DNA of 64,000 nt from positions 1,736,001 to 1,800,000 of the forward strand of contig OZ244212.1 in assembly GCA_965216695.1 (NCBI GenBank). The letters are read 5' to 3'. Shown here one piece after another: positions 25,342-33,758 of this stretch; within the stretch, counting starts at the first letter, position 1, and each line of letters opens with the position of its first letter. A model generated the notes under the pieces. The model was not told where the DNA came from and did not search any database. It was given only the letters and a program-made list of their open reading frames with translations. This DNA is from G965216695 sp965216695. GTDB taxonomy: Bacteria; Pseudomonadota; Gammaproteobacteria; Pseudomonadales; Azotimanducaceae. The position numbers and the translations under genes were made by a program.

Positions 25342-25833
25342 ATGCACGCAACGATCGATTGGGTCGACACAGTTCATTTTCAGGCGAGGTCACAATCCGG
25401 GCACGTCATTCCCCTGGACGGTCCGGAAGCCTCCGGCGGCACCAATCGTGGCGCGCGACCGATGGAGCTGATGTTGATGGGTCTCGGCGGCTGCACGTCA
25501 TTTGACGTGGTGGAGATCCTGCGCAAGGGGCGCCAGAACGTTACGAACTGCCGCACAGAACTCACCGCTGAGCGGGCCGATACCGTGCCGCAAACGTTCA
25601 CCGAAGTTACGATCCACTTCGTTGTGGAAGGCGTAAACCTGAACCCGTCGCGCGTTGCGCGGGCGGTAGCCCTCTCCGCCGAGAAGTACTGCTCTGCGTC
25701 GATCATGTTAGAGCGCGCCGGGGTGCAGATTCGGCACAGCCACGAGATTCGCGAAGTAACGGGACAATTGCTGGGAGAAGTGCCGGGAGAAGTACCGGGA
25801 GAAGTGCCGCAAACCGGGGCCGGTAATGACTGA
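25342..25833 (+). CDS. OsmC family protein (YhfA-like)
   Basis: 163 aa. The peroxiredoxin-like OsmC fold carries two cysteines, in GLGGCTSFDVVEIL and KYCSASIML, the usual redox pair for reducing organic hydroperoxides. In E. coli and Pseudomonas a homologue sits next to crp, as here. The C-terminus carries an extra GEVPGEVPGEVP tail from a 12-bp DNA repeat. The last 8 nt overlap the next gene. The function of the crp-linked subfamily is not established. Confidence 0.88.
   Translation: MHATIDWVDTVHFQARSQSGHVIPLDGPEASGGTNRGARPMELMLMGLGGCTSFDVVEILRKGRQNVTNCRTELTAERADTVPQTFTEVTIHFVVEGVNLNPSRVARAVALSAEKYCSASIMLERAGVQIRHSHEIREVTGQLLGEVPGEVPGEVPQTGAGND
25774..25809 (+). repeat. 12-bp tandem repeat, three copies, at the end of osmC
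   Basis: GGAGAAGTGCCG occurs three times in a row, with one A/G difference in the middle copy, and encodes (G-E-V-P)x3. The repeat is in frame, so copy-number change would only alter the tail length. It also introduces purine-rich GGAGAAG runs shortly before the ATG of the next gene (25826). Confidence 0.9.
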
Positions 25834-26248
25834 GCATCTCCCCCCCGCGCACACGGGCTTGCGCCATGTAGCGCTGTGGGTCGACGACCTGGAAGCGTGC
25901 GAAGCCTTCTATGTGGGCCTTCTGAATATGGCCGTGGAGTGGCGTCCCGACGAAGACAACCTGTATCTCACGTCCGGTGCCGACAATCTGGCACTGCACC
26001 GCCGCACAGACCCTTCACCTGCCTCGCCCGAGCCCGAGGCTAGGCCCCCTATCGAGCGGCTGGACCACATCGGCTTCATTCTGGCACGAGCGTCCGACGT
26101 CGACGCGTGGCATACGTTCCTGGTGTCCCACAACGTCAATATCGCGCAGACTCCCAAAACGCATCGCGACGGCGCGCGCTCGTTCTACTGTCGGGATCCG
26201 GCAGGAACGCTGGTCCAGATGATTTACCACCCACCGCTCGCGAGCTGA
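25826..26248 (+). CDS. VOC family protein (glyoxalase/bleomycin resistance/dioxygenase fold)
   Basis: 140 aa, two beta-alpha-beta-beta-beta halves. Metal-ligand-like residues are His in GLRHVALWV, His in LDHIGFIL, and the Glu/Gln-type position in the final DPAGTLVQMIYHP. The family covers glyoxalase I, dioxygenases and resistance proteins. The substrate cannot be told. The ATG overlaps the osmC frame by 8 nt and sits just downstream of the 12-bp repeat. In Pseudomonas speD occupies this position. Confidence 0.75.
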   Translation: MTEHLPPAHTGLRHVALWVDDLEACEAFYVGLLNMAVEWRPDEDNLYLTSGADNLALHRRTDPSPASPEPEARPPIERLDHIGFILARASDVDAWHTFLVSHNVNIAQTPKTHRDGARSFYCRDPAGTLVQMIYHPPLAS

Positions 26249-26274
26249 AAAACGATCCTCTACTCAGCCGCGGC

Positions 26275-26895
26275 TTAGATGCGATACGTGGTTTCGGTCA
26301 TCAGCCGCGACACCCGACGCATTGCCTGCTTGACCCACTCCGGATACGCAGCACCGCCGGATTCGAGCGCATTCGCGCCGTGGCGCAGTTCGTCTTCACG
26401 CATGGTTTCCAGCAGTGTGCGTGTGCGCTGGTCCTGTTCCGGCAACCGCTCCAGATGATCCTGCAGGTGATCACTCACGCGGTCTTCGGTGGCTTCCACA
26501 AAACCAAGGCTGATGCGATCGCCGAGAAGTCCGGCGGCTGCGCCTACGGCGAATGAGCCTACATAGAACAGCGGATTCAGGATGCTGGGCCGGGTATCCA
26601 ATTCATCGAGCCGCGTTTCACACCAGGCCAGGTGGTCCGTCTCTTCCGCCGCTGCCGCATCGAGAGTCCGCGCAACGTCAGGGTCCCGCGTCGTCAAGGC
26701 CTGTCCGGCATATAGAGCCTGAGCGCAGACCTCCCCGGTGTGGTTCACACGCACCAGCGCCCCCGCGTGACGCCGGTCCGCATCGCCAAGCGGCGCGTCT
26801 GGCGCATCGGGCATCGGTCGCCGAGCCGTACTGCCCCCGGCCACGGTCCGCAGCCCACGATCAAATTCGACAATAAATTTGTCGAGCACCGACAC
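26275..26895 (-). CDS. coq7: 3-demethoxyubiquinol 3-hydroxylase (Coq7)
   Basis: Di-iron monooxygenase adding the last ring hydroxyl in ubiquinone synthesis. It is 206 aa from the GTG at 26895 (M-S-V-L-D-K-F-I-V-E-F-D); another GTG at 26925 would overlap the HIT gene by 29 nt. Ferritin-like iron ligands are seen in NHTGEVCAQALY, AAEETDHLAWCE and EDELRHGANALE. The final MTETTYRI is family-typical. Presence of coq7 points to aerobic ubiquinone metabolism. It is convergent with the VOC gene. Confidence 0.95.
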   Translation of the reverse strand: MSVLDKFIVEFDRGLRTVAGGSTARRPMPDAPDAPLGDADRRHAGALVRVNHTGEVCAQALYAGQALTTRDPDVARTLDAAAAEETDHLAWCETRLDELDTRPSILNPLFYVGSFAVGAAAGLLGDRISLGFVEATEDRVSDHLQDHLERLPEQDQRTRTLLETMREDELRHGANALESGGAAYPEWVKQAMRRVSRLMTETTYRI

Positions 26896-26896
26896 G

Positions 26897-27265
26897 TCAG
26901 CCGAGCGCTCGCAGCTGCCGGCCACCCATCAGATGCAGGTGCAGGTGGTACACCGTCTGACCCCCTTCGGCGTTGCAGTTCATGATCAATCGGTAACCCG
27001 GTTGAGCCAGTTCATGCTCTTCCGCGAGACTTTGCGCACGCAAAACCATCACGCCCACCAACCCGGATTCCGCTTCAGTTAAGTCGTTCACCGTCGCAAT
27101 GTGGCGTTTAGGGATAATCAGCACATGAACCGGCGCCTGCGGGTTGATGTCCCGGAAGGCGACGAGGTCGTCGTCTTCGAAGACGATATCGGCAGGCAAG
27201 GAACGGTTCACGATGTTACAGAAAAGACAGTCCGCACCGCCGCCGGTGCTATCGCTGGCCGCCAT
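26897..27265 (-). CDS. HIT family nucleotide hydrolase/transferase (HinT-like)
   Basis: 122 aa from the ATG at 27265, preceded by a near-perfect AGGAGG. The histidine triad HLHLHL, with its catalytic His, is near the C-terminus; HVLIIPKRHIATV and CLFCNIV complete the family pattern. HinT-type enzymes hydrolyse purine nucleoside phosphoramidates. The neighbourhood coq7-HIT-AAA ATPase matches Pseudomonas. Confidence 0.93.
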   Translation of the reverse strand: MAASDSTGGGADCLFCNIVNRSLPADIVFEDDDLVAFRDINPQAPVHVLIIPKRHIATVNDLTEAESGLVGVMVLRAQSLAEEHELAQPGYRLIMNCNAEGGQTVYHLHLHLMGGRQLRALG

Positions 27266-27343
27266 GTCGGAAGCCTCCTGAATGGAAGATTCGACTGTAA
27301 CGCACCACAACGCCACGCAACAGCAGGGACGCAGAGGAAGCGT

Positions 27344-28879
27344 ATGCCGGACACCACGGACCTGGGACTGATCCTCGACTCGGGCGTGCCCATTGTCGTT
27401 ATCGAGACGCCCGACGAACCCCGCGTGCTGGCCGTGCTGCTGCGGCTCGCGATGCGGCGCGCGGCGGCTTTCTACGACTGGACCGTTACCGGCGGGCTCA
27501 AGCTATCCGGCTTCGGTGACGCACCCAAAGACGGCGATACCCTGACGGATCCGACCGAACTGCTCGCTCACATAGCGCATCATCGCGGTCCGGCAATTTT
27601 TGCGCTGTGTGATCTGCACCCTTACCTTCAGGATGCGACGAACGTCCGCCACCTGAAAGACGCCGCGCTCGCACACGAACGACTGCAGAATACAATCGTG
27701 CTCGTCAGTCACAAGCTCGACATTCCACCGGAACTTGGCCGCCTGTCGGCGAAGTTCTCGCTGCGCCTGCCTACGGACGACGAAATTACCGCTCTGATAC
27801 GCGAAGAAGCAAAACTGTGGGCCGCCGCCAACAGCGGCAAGCGCGTGCGTACGGATCAGGAAACGCTGGACAAGCTGATCGCCAACCTTCGGGGCCTTTC
27901 GCACGCCGACGCGCGCATTCTGATCCGCCGCGCCATCTTTTCAGACGGCGCCATTACCGAAACCGACATTCCCGCGGTCAACAAACTGAAGTTCGAACTA
28001 CTGGGTTCCGAAGGGGTACTCCGGCTGGAACATCACGACACCGACTTCACGCAGGTGGCCGGATTGAACCGGCTCGAGTCGTGGCTCAGCGAACGCCGGC
28101 GCCCGTTCCTGGACGGCGGCGTCGACCGCCCGCGCGGCACTTTACTGGTCGGCGTGCAGGGCGGCGGTAAGAGCCTCGCGGCCAAAGCGGTGGCCGGACA
28201 CTGGGGCGTTCCGCTGTTGCGGCTGGACTTCGGCACGCTGTACAACAAGTACTTCGGCGAAACCGAACGCAACCTCCGCAACTCTCTGCAACAGGCCGAA
28301 CTGATGGCGCCCTGCGTCCTATGGATGGACGAAATCGAAAAAGGTCTGGCGACGGGTACGTCCGACAACGCTACGTCTCAGCGCGTTATGGGCACATTGC
28401 TCACGTGGATGGCAGAGAATTCGCAGCGCGTCTTCATCGTTGCCACGGCCAACGACATCTCCGGTCTGCCACCCGAACTCGCCCGTAAAGGCCGCCTCGA
28501 TGAAGTGTTCTTTGTCGACCTGCCCGACGAAGCCGGACGTGAAGCGATTTTCCGCATTCACCTGGCGCAACGGGATCTGTGCCCCGATGACTTCGATCTA
28601 ACCGAACTCGCGCGCAATGCCGACGGATTCACCGGCGCCGAGATCGAACAGGCGATCGTATCCGCACGCTACGCGATTCAGTCGAACGGCACCTTTCTAA
28701 CCGACGGCAGCCCAACCGACAGCAGCCCAACCGAAATTGGCGACGTCGCCGACACAACTTGCGTGACACAGGCAGATCTGGTCGCCGCGTTGAACGGAAC
28801 GTACCCCATGTCGGTGCTGCGCGCCGAGGACATTCAAGCGCTGCGCGCCTGGGCCGAAGGGCGCGCAGTAATCGCATAG
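27344..28879 (+). CDS. AAA family ATPase, Ycf46-like
   Basis: 511 aa from the ATG at 27344 (GAGGAA ribosome site). The N-terminal 250 residues form a RecA-like, degenerate first domain with VIVLVSHKLDIPPEL. The second is a canonical AAA module: GVQGGGKS P-loop at residues 270-277, WMDEIEKG Walker B, an ATANDISGLPPELARKGR sensor region with arginine finger, and a C-terminal lid. The layout matches plastid/cyanobacterial Ycf46 and Pseudomonas proteins next to the HIT gene. Ycf46 in cyanobacteria is linked to CO2 uptake control; the role in gammaproteobacteria is unknown. A DGSPTDSSPT insertion near residue 455 looks like local slippage. Confidence 0.85.
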   Translation: MPDTTDLGLILDSGVPIVVIETPDEPRVLAVLLRLAMRRAAAFYDWTVTGGLKLSGFGDAPKDGDTLTDPTELLAHIAHHRGPAIFALCDLHPYLQDATNVRHLKDAALAHERLQNTIVLVSHKLDIPPELGRLSAKFSLRLPTDDEITALIREEAKLWAAANSGKRVRTDQETLDKLIANLRGLSHADARILIRRAIFSDGAITETDIPAVNKLKFELLGSEGVLRLEHHDTDFTQVAGLNRLESWLSERRRPFLDGGVDRPRGTLLVGVQGGGKSLAAKAVAGHWGVPLLRLDFGTLYNKYFGETERNLRNSLQQAELMAPCVLWMDEIEKGLATGTSDNATSQRVMGTLLTWMAENSQRVFIVATANDISGLPPELARKGRLDEVFFVDLPDEAGREAIFRIHLAQRDLCPDDFDLTELARNADGFTGAEIEQAIVSARYAIQSNGTFLTDGSPTDSSPTEIGDVADTTCVTQADLVAALNGTYPMSVLRAEDIQALRAWAEGRAVIA

Positions 28880-28894
28880 TTCTTGAAACGGCCG

Positions 28895-29833
28895 TCACGC
28901 CAACGCCCGCGCCCAGAGTCCGCAACTGATCATCAGAAACGCAATCAACGCCCGCTGCTCCCGGTTTCCTCCCAGAACCACGTAGCGTTCCGCGCGCGGC
29001 AGACGCGCAATGGCCTCCCGCGCAAACTCCAGCGGTATCGCAGCCGATGTCGTCGCCGTTGCCTCACCTTCTTGCGGTGGCGCATCTCCGTCACAAATCC
29101 ACACGGGCACCCTGTCGGGTCGGCGTTCGGGCTCGAACTGCACAACGCTTGCAAGCACGGTCTCACGAAACACGGATCCAGGAAGCACCGACACTTCGCC
29201 CTGCGACTCCATCCGAACACACGCATTGCGGTATCCGGACGCTATCAGTGCGTCTTCGCCAAAAAAGTCCCCGGGACCCAGTTCGCAAACAGCCGCACCG
29301 CGGCGCAGTACCCGCGCGCGGCCTGATCGCAACACGAAACACTCCGTACCCGGCTGCCCAGTCCGCGTCACATAGGCCCCTGCATCCATCGGGGTTCTGT
29401 GCAACCCACGCAGCACCCGCTGCCACTGGTGTGCATCGAGCGAACGCATGACCGGCGTTTCCAGAAACCGTTTCTCCCAGGGTTCGAGCTCTACCGGCAG
29501 CCCGAGCGTAAGGCGGTTGTCTCCGTCGAGCAGAAACGCAATGGGTCGCACATCCACCGCCAGAATCTGCGCCGCACAAAGCGTGCGCAATCCTCGGGAA
29601 CCTGGATACAGAGTGGCTCGGGCACGCTCGGATCGATGCCGGACAACGGCATCAGGGTCGTAGGTACGTACGCTGCCTTTGCACAGGTAGTACGCGCCGC
29701 CGATGCGCCGCCCCGGCTTAACCAGCCAACGTTTGCCTGGAATGCACAACAGCTGCGTGTGACGCGCGACGGTGCTCAGTTCGTGCCAGGTGAGCGCATC
29801 GAAGGGCCGGAAACGACGGAGTAGTTCGAGCAT
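28895..29833 (-). CDS. Protein with two cyclic-nucleotide-binding-like domains
   Basis: 312 aa. Residues 1-110 form a degenerate cupin-like domain (LRRFRPFDALTWHELSTVA is the usual opening of cNMP modules). Residues 125-225 form a better conserved one with GTECFVLRSGRARVL and LGPGDFFGEDALI. No helix-turn-helix, kinase, channel or other output domain follows; the tail is Ala/Glu-rich. In the second domain the phosphate-binding cassette has GEDALI rather than the GE-L-x6-RAA of true cAMP binders, so nucleotide binding is doubtful. It is convergent with the AAA ATPase gene, 15 bp away. Confidence 0.7.
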   Translation of the reverse strand: MLELLRRFRPFDALTWHELSTVARHTQLLCIPGKRWLVKPGRRIGGAYYLCKGSVRTYDPDAVVRHRSERARATLYPGSRGLRTLCAAQILAVDVRPIAFLLDGDNRLTLGLPVELEPWEKRFLETPVMRSLDAHQWQRVLRGLHRTPMDAGAYVTRTGQPGTECFVLRSGRARVLRRGAAVCELGPGDFFGEDALIASGYRNACVRMESQGEVSVLPGSVFRETVLASVVQFEPERRPDRVPVWICDGDAPPQEGEATATTSAAIPLEFAREAIARLPRAERYVVLGGNREQRALIAFLMISCGLWARALA

Positions 29834-29925
29834 GGGCGCAGTATTGCGCCCTGCACATCACGTTCGCGACGGCGAATCATCGTCGCGCCCTGTGTTCGAT
29901 CCGACCCGGCACAAGTGGGTTTTCG

Positions 29926-31215
29926 TCAACGCGTCTCGCGCGCCACTGCCCGGTAACCGATATCGGAACGATATTGAACGTCCTGCCAGTGGATCGATTC
30001 TGTGCGCTCGTACGCCTGGCGCTGGGCTTCGGCCACCGTGGCACCAAGCGCGGTTACGCACAATACCCGGCCGCCGGACGTCACCGTATCCGCGCCGCGC
30101 GTCTGCGTACCCGCATGAAACACCTTCACATCCGGATCGTCTGCAACATCGAGACCGCTGATCGGCTCGCCTTTGCGATACTCGAGCGGGTAACCCCCTG
30201 CAGCCATCACCACACCGAGCGCTGGCCGGGGATCCCAATCCACCGGCGGTAGCTCGGCGAGCTTGCCATCGATCGCAGCACGGCACAGCGCAACGAGGTC
30301 TGATCGCAGCCTGAGCATCACCGGCTGCGCCTCGGGATCGCCGAACCGGCAGTTGAACTCCACGACCCGAGGTCCACCCCGCGCATCGATCATCAAACCG
30401 ACGTATAGAAACCCCACATACGGACAACCGTCCGCCTGCATCCCGGCCAGCGTGGGTGACACAATCTCCGTCATCACCCGAGCGTGCACGTCCGCATCGA
30501 CCACCGGAGCCGGCGAGTACGCGCCCATGCCACCGGTATTCGGACCTCGGTCGCCATCGTCGCGGGTTTTGTGATCCTGAGAAGTGGCCAGAGGAATCGC
30601 CGTGACGCCGTCGCACAGGCACGTAAAGCTCGCTTCCTCACCTTCCATGAACTCCTCGAGTACCACGCGACTGCCGGCGTTGCCGAACGCGTCGTTCTCA
30701 AGCATGTCCTGCACCGCGTCGATCGCCGCGGATTCATCCATCGCCACTACCACCCCCTTGCCTGCCGCAAGTCCATCGGCTTTCACGACGATAGGGGCGC
30801 CTTCACGGCGGATATACGCGACCGCGTCTTCCGCACGCTCGAAGGTGCGGTACGCTGCGGTAGGTATCTGGTGACGTGCCAGAAAGTCTTTCGAGTAGGC
30901 TTTGGAACCTTCCAGTTGCGCGGCGGCCCGGGACGGACCGAAACACGGCAAACCGGCTTCGCTGAAGCGATCGACGATTCCGGCAACGAGCGGCGCTTCG
31001 GGCCCAACGATTGTGATGGCCACGTTCTCCTCGCGGGCGCAGGCCATCAGCGCATCGATGTCCGTTGCGTCGATCGGCACATTGCGCACACCCGGTTCCG
31101 CCGCCGTGCCCGCATTGCCGGGTGCAACGAGCACTTCGCTCACGTCCTCACCGCTCGACGCTTTCCAGGCAAGCGCGTGTTCCCGACCGCCGCTTCCTAC
31201 CACCAGTACTTTCAT
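29926..31215 (-). CDS. purD: Phosphoribosylamine-glycine ligase (GAR synthetase)
   Basis: Second step of purine synthesis, ATP-grasp enzyme, 429 aa (standard). MKVLVVGSGGREHALAWK opens the N domain. The ATP-grasp part carries VVKADGLAAGKGV, LEEFMEGEEAS and VEFNCRFGDPE. It follows purH by 21 nt, the usual arrangement. About 90 bp without features separate its end from the cNMP-domain gene. Confidence 0.98.
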   Translation of the reverse strand: MKVLVVGSGGREHALAWKASSGEDVSEVLVAPGNAGTAAEPGVRNVPIDATDIDALMACAREENVAITIVGPEAPLVAGIVDRFSEAGLPCFGPSRAAAQLEGSKAYSKDFLARHQIPTAAYRTFERAEDAVAYIRREGAPIVVKADGLAAGKGVVVAMDESAAIDAVQDMLENDAFGNAGSRVVLEEFMEGEEASFTCLCDGVTAIPLATSQDHKTRDDGDRGPNTGGMGAYSPAPVVDADVHARVMTEIVSPTLAGMQADGCPYVGFLYVGLMIDARGGPRVVEFNCRFGDPEAQPVMLRLRSDLVALCRAAIDGKLAELPPVDWDPRPALGVVMAAGGYPLEYRKGEPISGLDVADDPDVKVFHAGTQTRGADTVTSGGRVLCVTALGATVAEAQRQAYERTESIHWQDVQYRSDIGYRAVARETR

Positions 31216-31236
31216 GATTCGAATCCAGCCAAAGAT

Positions 31237-32787
31237 TCAGTGTCGAAAATGACGTAAGCCAGTAAACACCATAGCCATGTCGTGCTCGTCCGCGGCCGCA
31301 ATCACCTCTTCATCGCGCATGGAGCCGCCCGGTTGAATAACGGCGCGCACGCCGTTCTGCGCTGCGGTGTCGATACTGTCACGAAACGGAAAGAACGCTT
31401 CGGACGCCATGGCTGCGCCGTCAATCGCCAATCCGGCGTCCCGGGCTTTGGCGACGCCTATGCGGGCGCTGTCCACGCGGCTCATCTGACCCGCCCCGAT
31501 CCCGAGCGTGCGTCCACCCTGCGCGTAAACGATGGCGTTGGATTTCACAAACCAGGCCACCCGCCACGCAAACAGCAGGTCGGCCATCTCTGTCTCGGTG
31601 GGCGCGCGCTTCGTTACCGTGCGCAGCTCGCCGTCCCGGAGCATCGTTTCATCTGCAGTCTGCAGCAGCAGTCCGCCGCCGACCCGTTTTACCTCGTAAC
31701 TACGCAGACCCGTCGTGAGGGGCCCCACACTCACCAACCGAACGTTTTTCTTTCGTGCGGCCGCCGCCACCGCAGCGTCCGAAACTTCCGGCGCGATTAC
31801 CACCTCCACGAACTGCCGATCGAGAATCGCATTCAACGTACGGGCATCGAGTGCGCGGTTGAACGCAATGACACCGCCGAACGCCGATGCGGTATCGCAC
31901 GCATAGGCGAGGTCATAGGCTTCTTCAAGCGTCTCCGCGGTGGCGACACCGCACGGGTTCGCATGTTTTACGATCACACACGTCGGTTCCGTGAACACCT
32001 TGACGCACTCGAGCGCTCCATCCGCATCGGCAACGTTGTTGTACGACAGCTGTTTACCCTGATGCAGACGGGCTGATGCGATGCTGCCCGATGCCGCTCC
32101 ATGCTCGCGGTAGAACGCAGCCCGTTGGTGGGGGTTCTCGCCGTAGCGGATGTCTTCGATCTTGGTGAATCCGAGAGTCAGTTCGTTGGGGAACGCATCG
32201 TCTGTAGCCAAGTAACCGGCTATCGTCGCGTCGTAGTGGGCTGTGTGGCGAAACGCCTTCGCCGCGAGTTCCGCCCGCAATTCCGCATCAATGCCACCTC
32301 CGCGTATCGCGTCGACTACCCGGGAATAGTCATCCGGATCGACAACCACCGTTACCCACGCGTGATTCTTCGCGGCGGAACGCACCATAGCCGGACCGCC
32401 GATGTCGATCTGTTCGATCGCATCTGCACGCGTAACACCGTCCCGGGCTATCGTCTGCGCAAACGGGTACAGATTCACCACTACCAGATCGATGGGCTCG
32501 ATCCCGTGGGCCGTCATCACCTCGTCGTCCGTGCCACGGCGCCCGAGAATGCCCCCATGAACTTTCGGGTGCAGCGTTTTCACGCGGCCGTCCATCATCT
32601 CCGGAAAACCCGTGTAGTCGGATACTTCGCCTGGTTGCACACCGCCTTCGATCAATGCGCGATGCGTTCCGCCGGTCGAGAGCAGGTCCACGCCGAGTTC
32701 GGCGAGTTGTCGCGCGAAGTCCACGACCCCGGACTTGTCGGAAACACTGATCAACGCGCGGCCGGGTAGCCGCGATTCCTCTGGCAT
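31237..32787 (-). CDS. purH: Bifunctional AICAR transformylase/IMP cyclohydrolase
   Basis: Last two steps of IMP synthesis. It is 516 aa from the ATG at 32787 with GGGGAAGAG upstream. The frame is open to 33024 inside dusB, but that extension is not homologous. The N-terminal IMP cyclohydrolase includes ALISVSDKSGVVDFA and LLSTGGTH; the C-terminal transformylase includes KQLSYNNVADADGAL, VIVKHANPCGVA (Lys-His catalytic pair) and the final PGGSMRDEEVIAAADEH. It starts 34 bp after dusB; fis, usually between them, is absent. Confidence 0.97.
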   Translation of the reverse strand: MPEESRLPGRALISVSDKSGVVDFARQLAELGVDLLSTGGTHRALIEGGVQPGEVSDYTGFPEMMDGRVKTLHPKVHGGILGRRGTDDEVMTAHGIEPIDLVVVNLYPFAQTIARDGVTRADAIEQIDIGGPAMVRSAAKNHAWVTVVVDPDDYSRVVDAIRGGGIDAELRAELAAKAFRHTAHYDATIAGYLATDDAFPNELTLGFTKIEDIRYGENPHQRAAFYREHGAASGSIASARLHQGKQLSYNNVADADGALECVKVFTEPTCVIVKHANPCGVATAETLEEAYDLAYACDTASAFGGVIAFNRALDARTLNAILDRQFVEVVIAPEVSDAAVAAAARKKNVRLVSVGPLTTGLRSYEVKRVGGGLLLQTADETMLRDGELRTVTKRAPTETEMADLLFAWRVAWFVKSNAIVYAQGGRTLGIGAGQMSRVDSARIGVAKARDAGLAIDGAAMASEAFFPFRDSIDTAAQNGVRAVIQPGGSMRDEEVIAAADEHDMAMVFTGLRHFRH

Positions 32788-32821
32788 CTCGTCTCTTCCC
32801 CGTTTTTCTTTTGTTTGGCTT

Positions 32822-33757
32822 CTACGCGGCAATCTGCTCGAGCATGGAAAGCTGGTCGTCGGCCGCCGTAAACCCATTGAATTCACGAACGCGATCGCCG
32901 AGCTGCAAGCGCCGCAGATAGGCTCCAACATGCTTACGCGCCACGCCGATTCCCCGAGGCAAGCCATAGAATGCGTGCAGCGCTCGGACATGCGCTCCCG
33001 CAAGCACAAGTTGTTCTGCCGCATCCGGCACCGGCCGCACGCCGGCTATCACCCCTGGCAGCCAGGGCGCGCCCAGACATGCCCGTCCGATCATCACGCC
33101 GTCGGCGCCGGTGTAATCACGCACGCGGTGCGCGTCCGCACGGGATGCAATGTCGCCGTTGGCAATCACCGGAACCGCTACGCGGGCTTTGACCGCCGCA
33201 ATGGTATCGTACTCAACGGCACCCACGAAACGATCCTCCCGCGTGCGCCCGTGCACGGTTATTGCCGCCACGCCGGCCTGCTCCAAACGCACCGCCAGTT
33301 CCGGCGCGTTGCGCGTGCTCGCGTCCCAGCCGGTGCGCATCTTGACGGTTACCGGAACGTCGACTGCGGTTACCACCGCGCGCACGATCCGCTCCACCAG
33401 CTTGGGTTCGCGCAGCAGCGCGGATCCGGACGCCTTGCGGCACACCTTCTTCATCGGACAGCCGAAATTCAGATCGATGATCTGGGCGCCGCAACGCACC
33501 TGCGCGCGGGCGGCTTCAGCCACCTGCTCCGGGTGTGCACCCGCCAGCTGAACAACACGTGGCTCACCGCCGCCCGGCACGCGTCGCAGCCGCGACTTGT
33601 GCGTGTCCCAGAGTTCGCTCCGCACGGTCTGCATTTCGCCAACAACGTACCCCGCCCCGTATTGCCACGCCAAGTCGCGGAACGGCGCGTCGGTAATGCC
33701 CGCCATCGGTGCGAGCAGAACATTCGTACGCAATGTGTAGGGACCGATTCGGAGCAC
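32822..33757 (-). CDS. dusB: tRNA-dihydrouridine synthase B
   Basis: FMN enzyme reducing specific uridines in the tRNA D-loop. It is 311 aa with GTG start at 33757, 1 nt after the upstream stop. LLAPMAGITDAPFR is the FMN-binding N-terminus; IDLNFGCPMKKVCRKASGSA holds the catalytic Cys. KMRTGWD, ITVHGRTRED and ANGDI follow. In nearly all gammaproteobacteria dusB is followed by fis; here it is followed directly by purH. Confidence 0.95.
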   Translation of the reverse strand: MLRIGPYTLRTNVLLAPMAGITDAPFRDLAWQYGAGYVVGEMQTVRSELWDTHKSRLRRVPGGGEPRVVQLAGAHPEQVAEAARAQVRCGAQIIDLNFGCPMKKVCRKASGSALLREPKLVERIVRAVVTAVDVPVTVKMRTGWDASTRNAPELAVRLEQAGVAAITVHGRTREDRFVGAVEYDTIAAVKARVAVPVIANGDIASRADAHRVRDYTGADGVMIGRACLGAPWLPGVIAGVRPVPDAAEQLVLAGAHVRALHAFYGLPRGIGVARKHVGAYLRRLQLGDRVREFNGFTAADDQLSMLEQIAA

Positions 33758-33758
33758 G

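Noticed and set aside
32788..33024. N-terminal extension of purH inside dusB
   Set aside because: The extension is non-homologous, lies within a well-conserved dusB, and a good ribosome site precedes the ATG at 32787.
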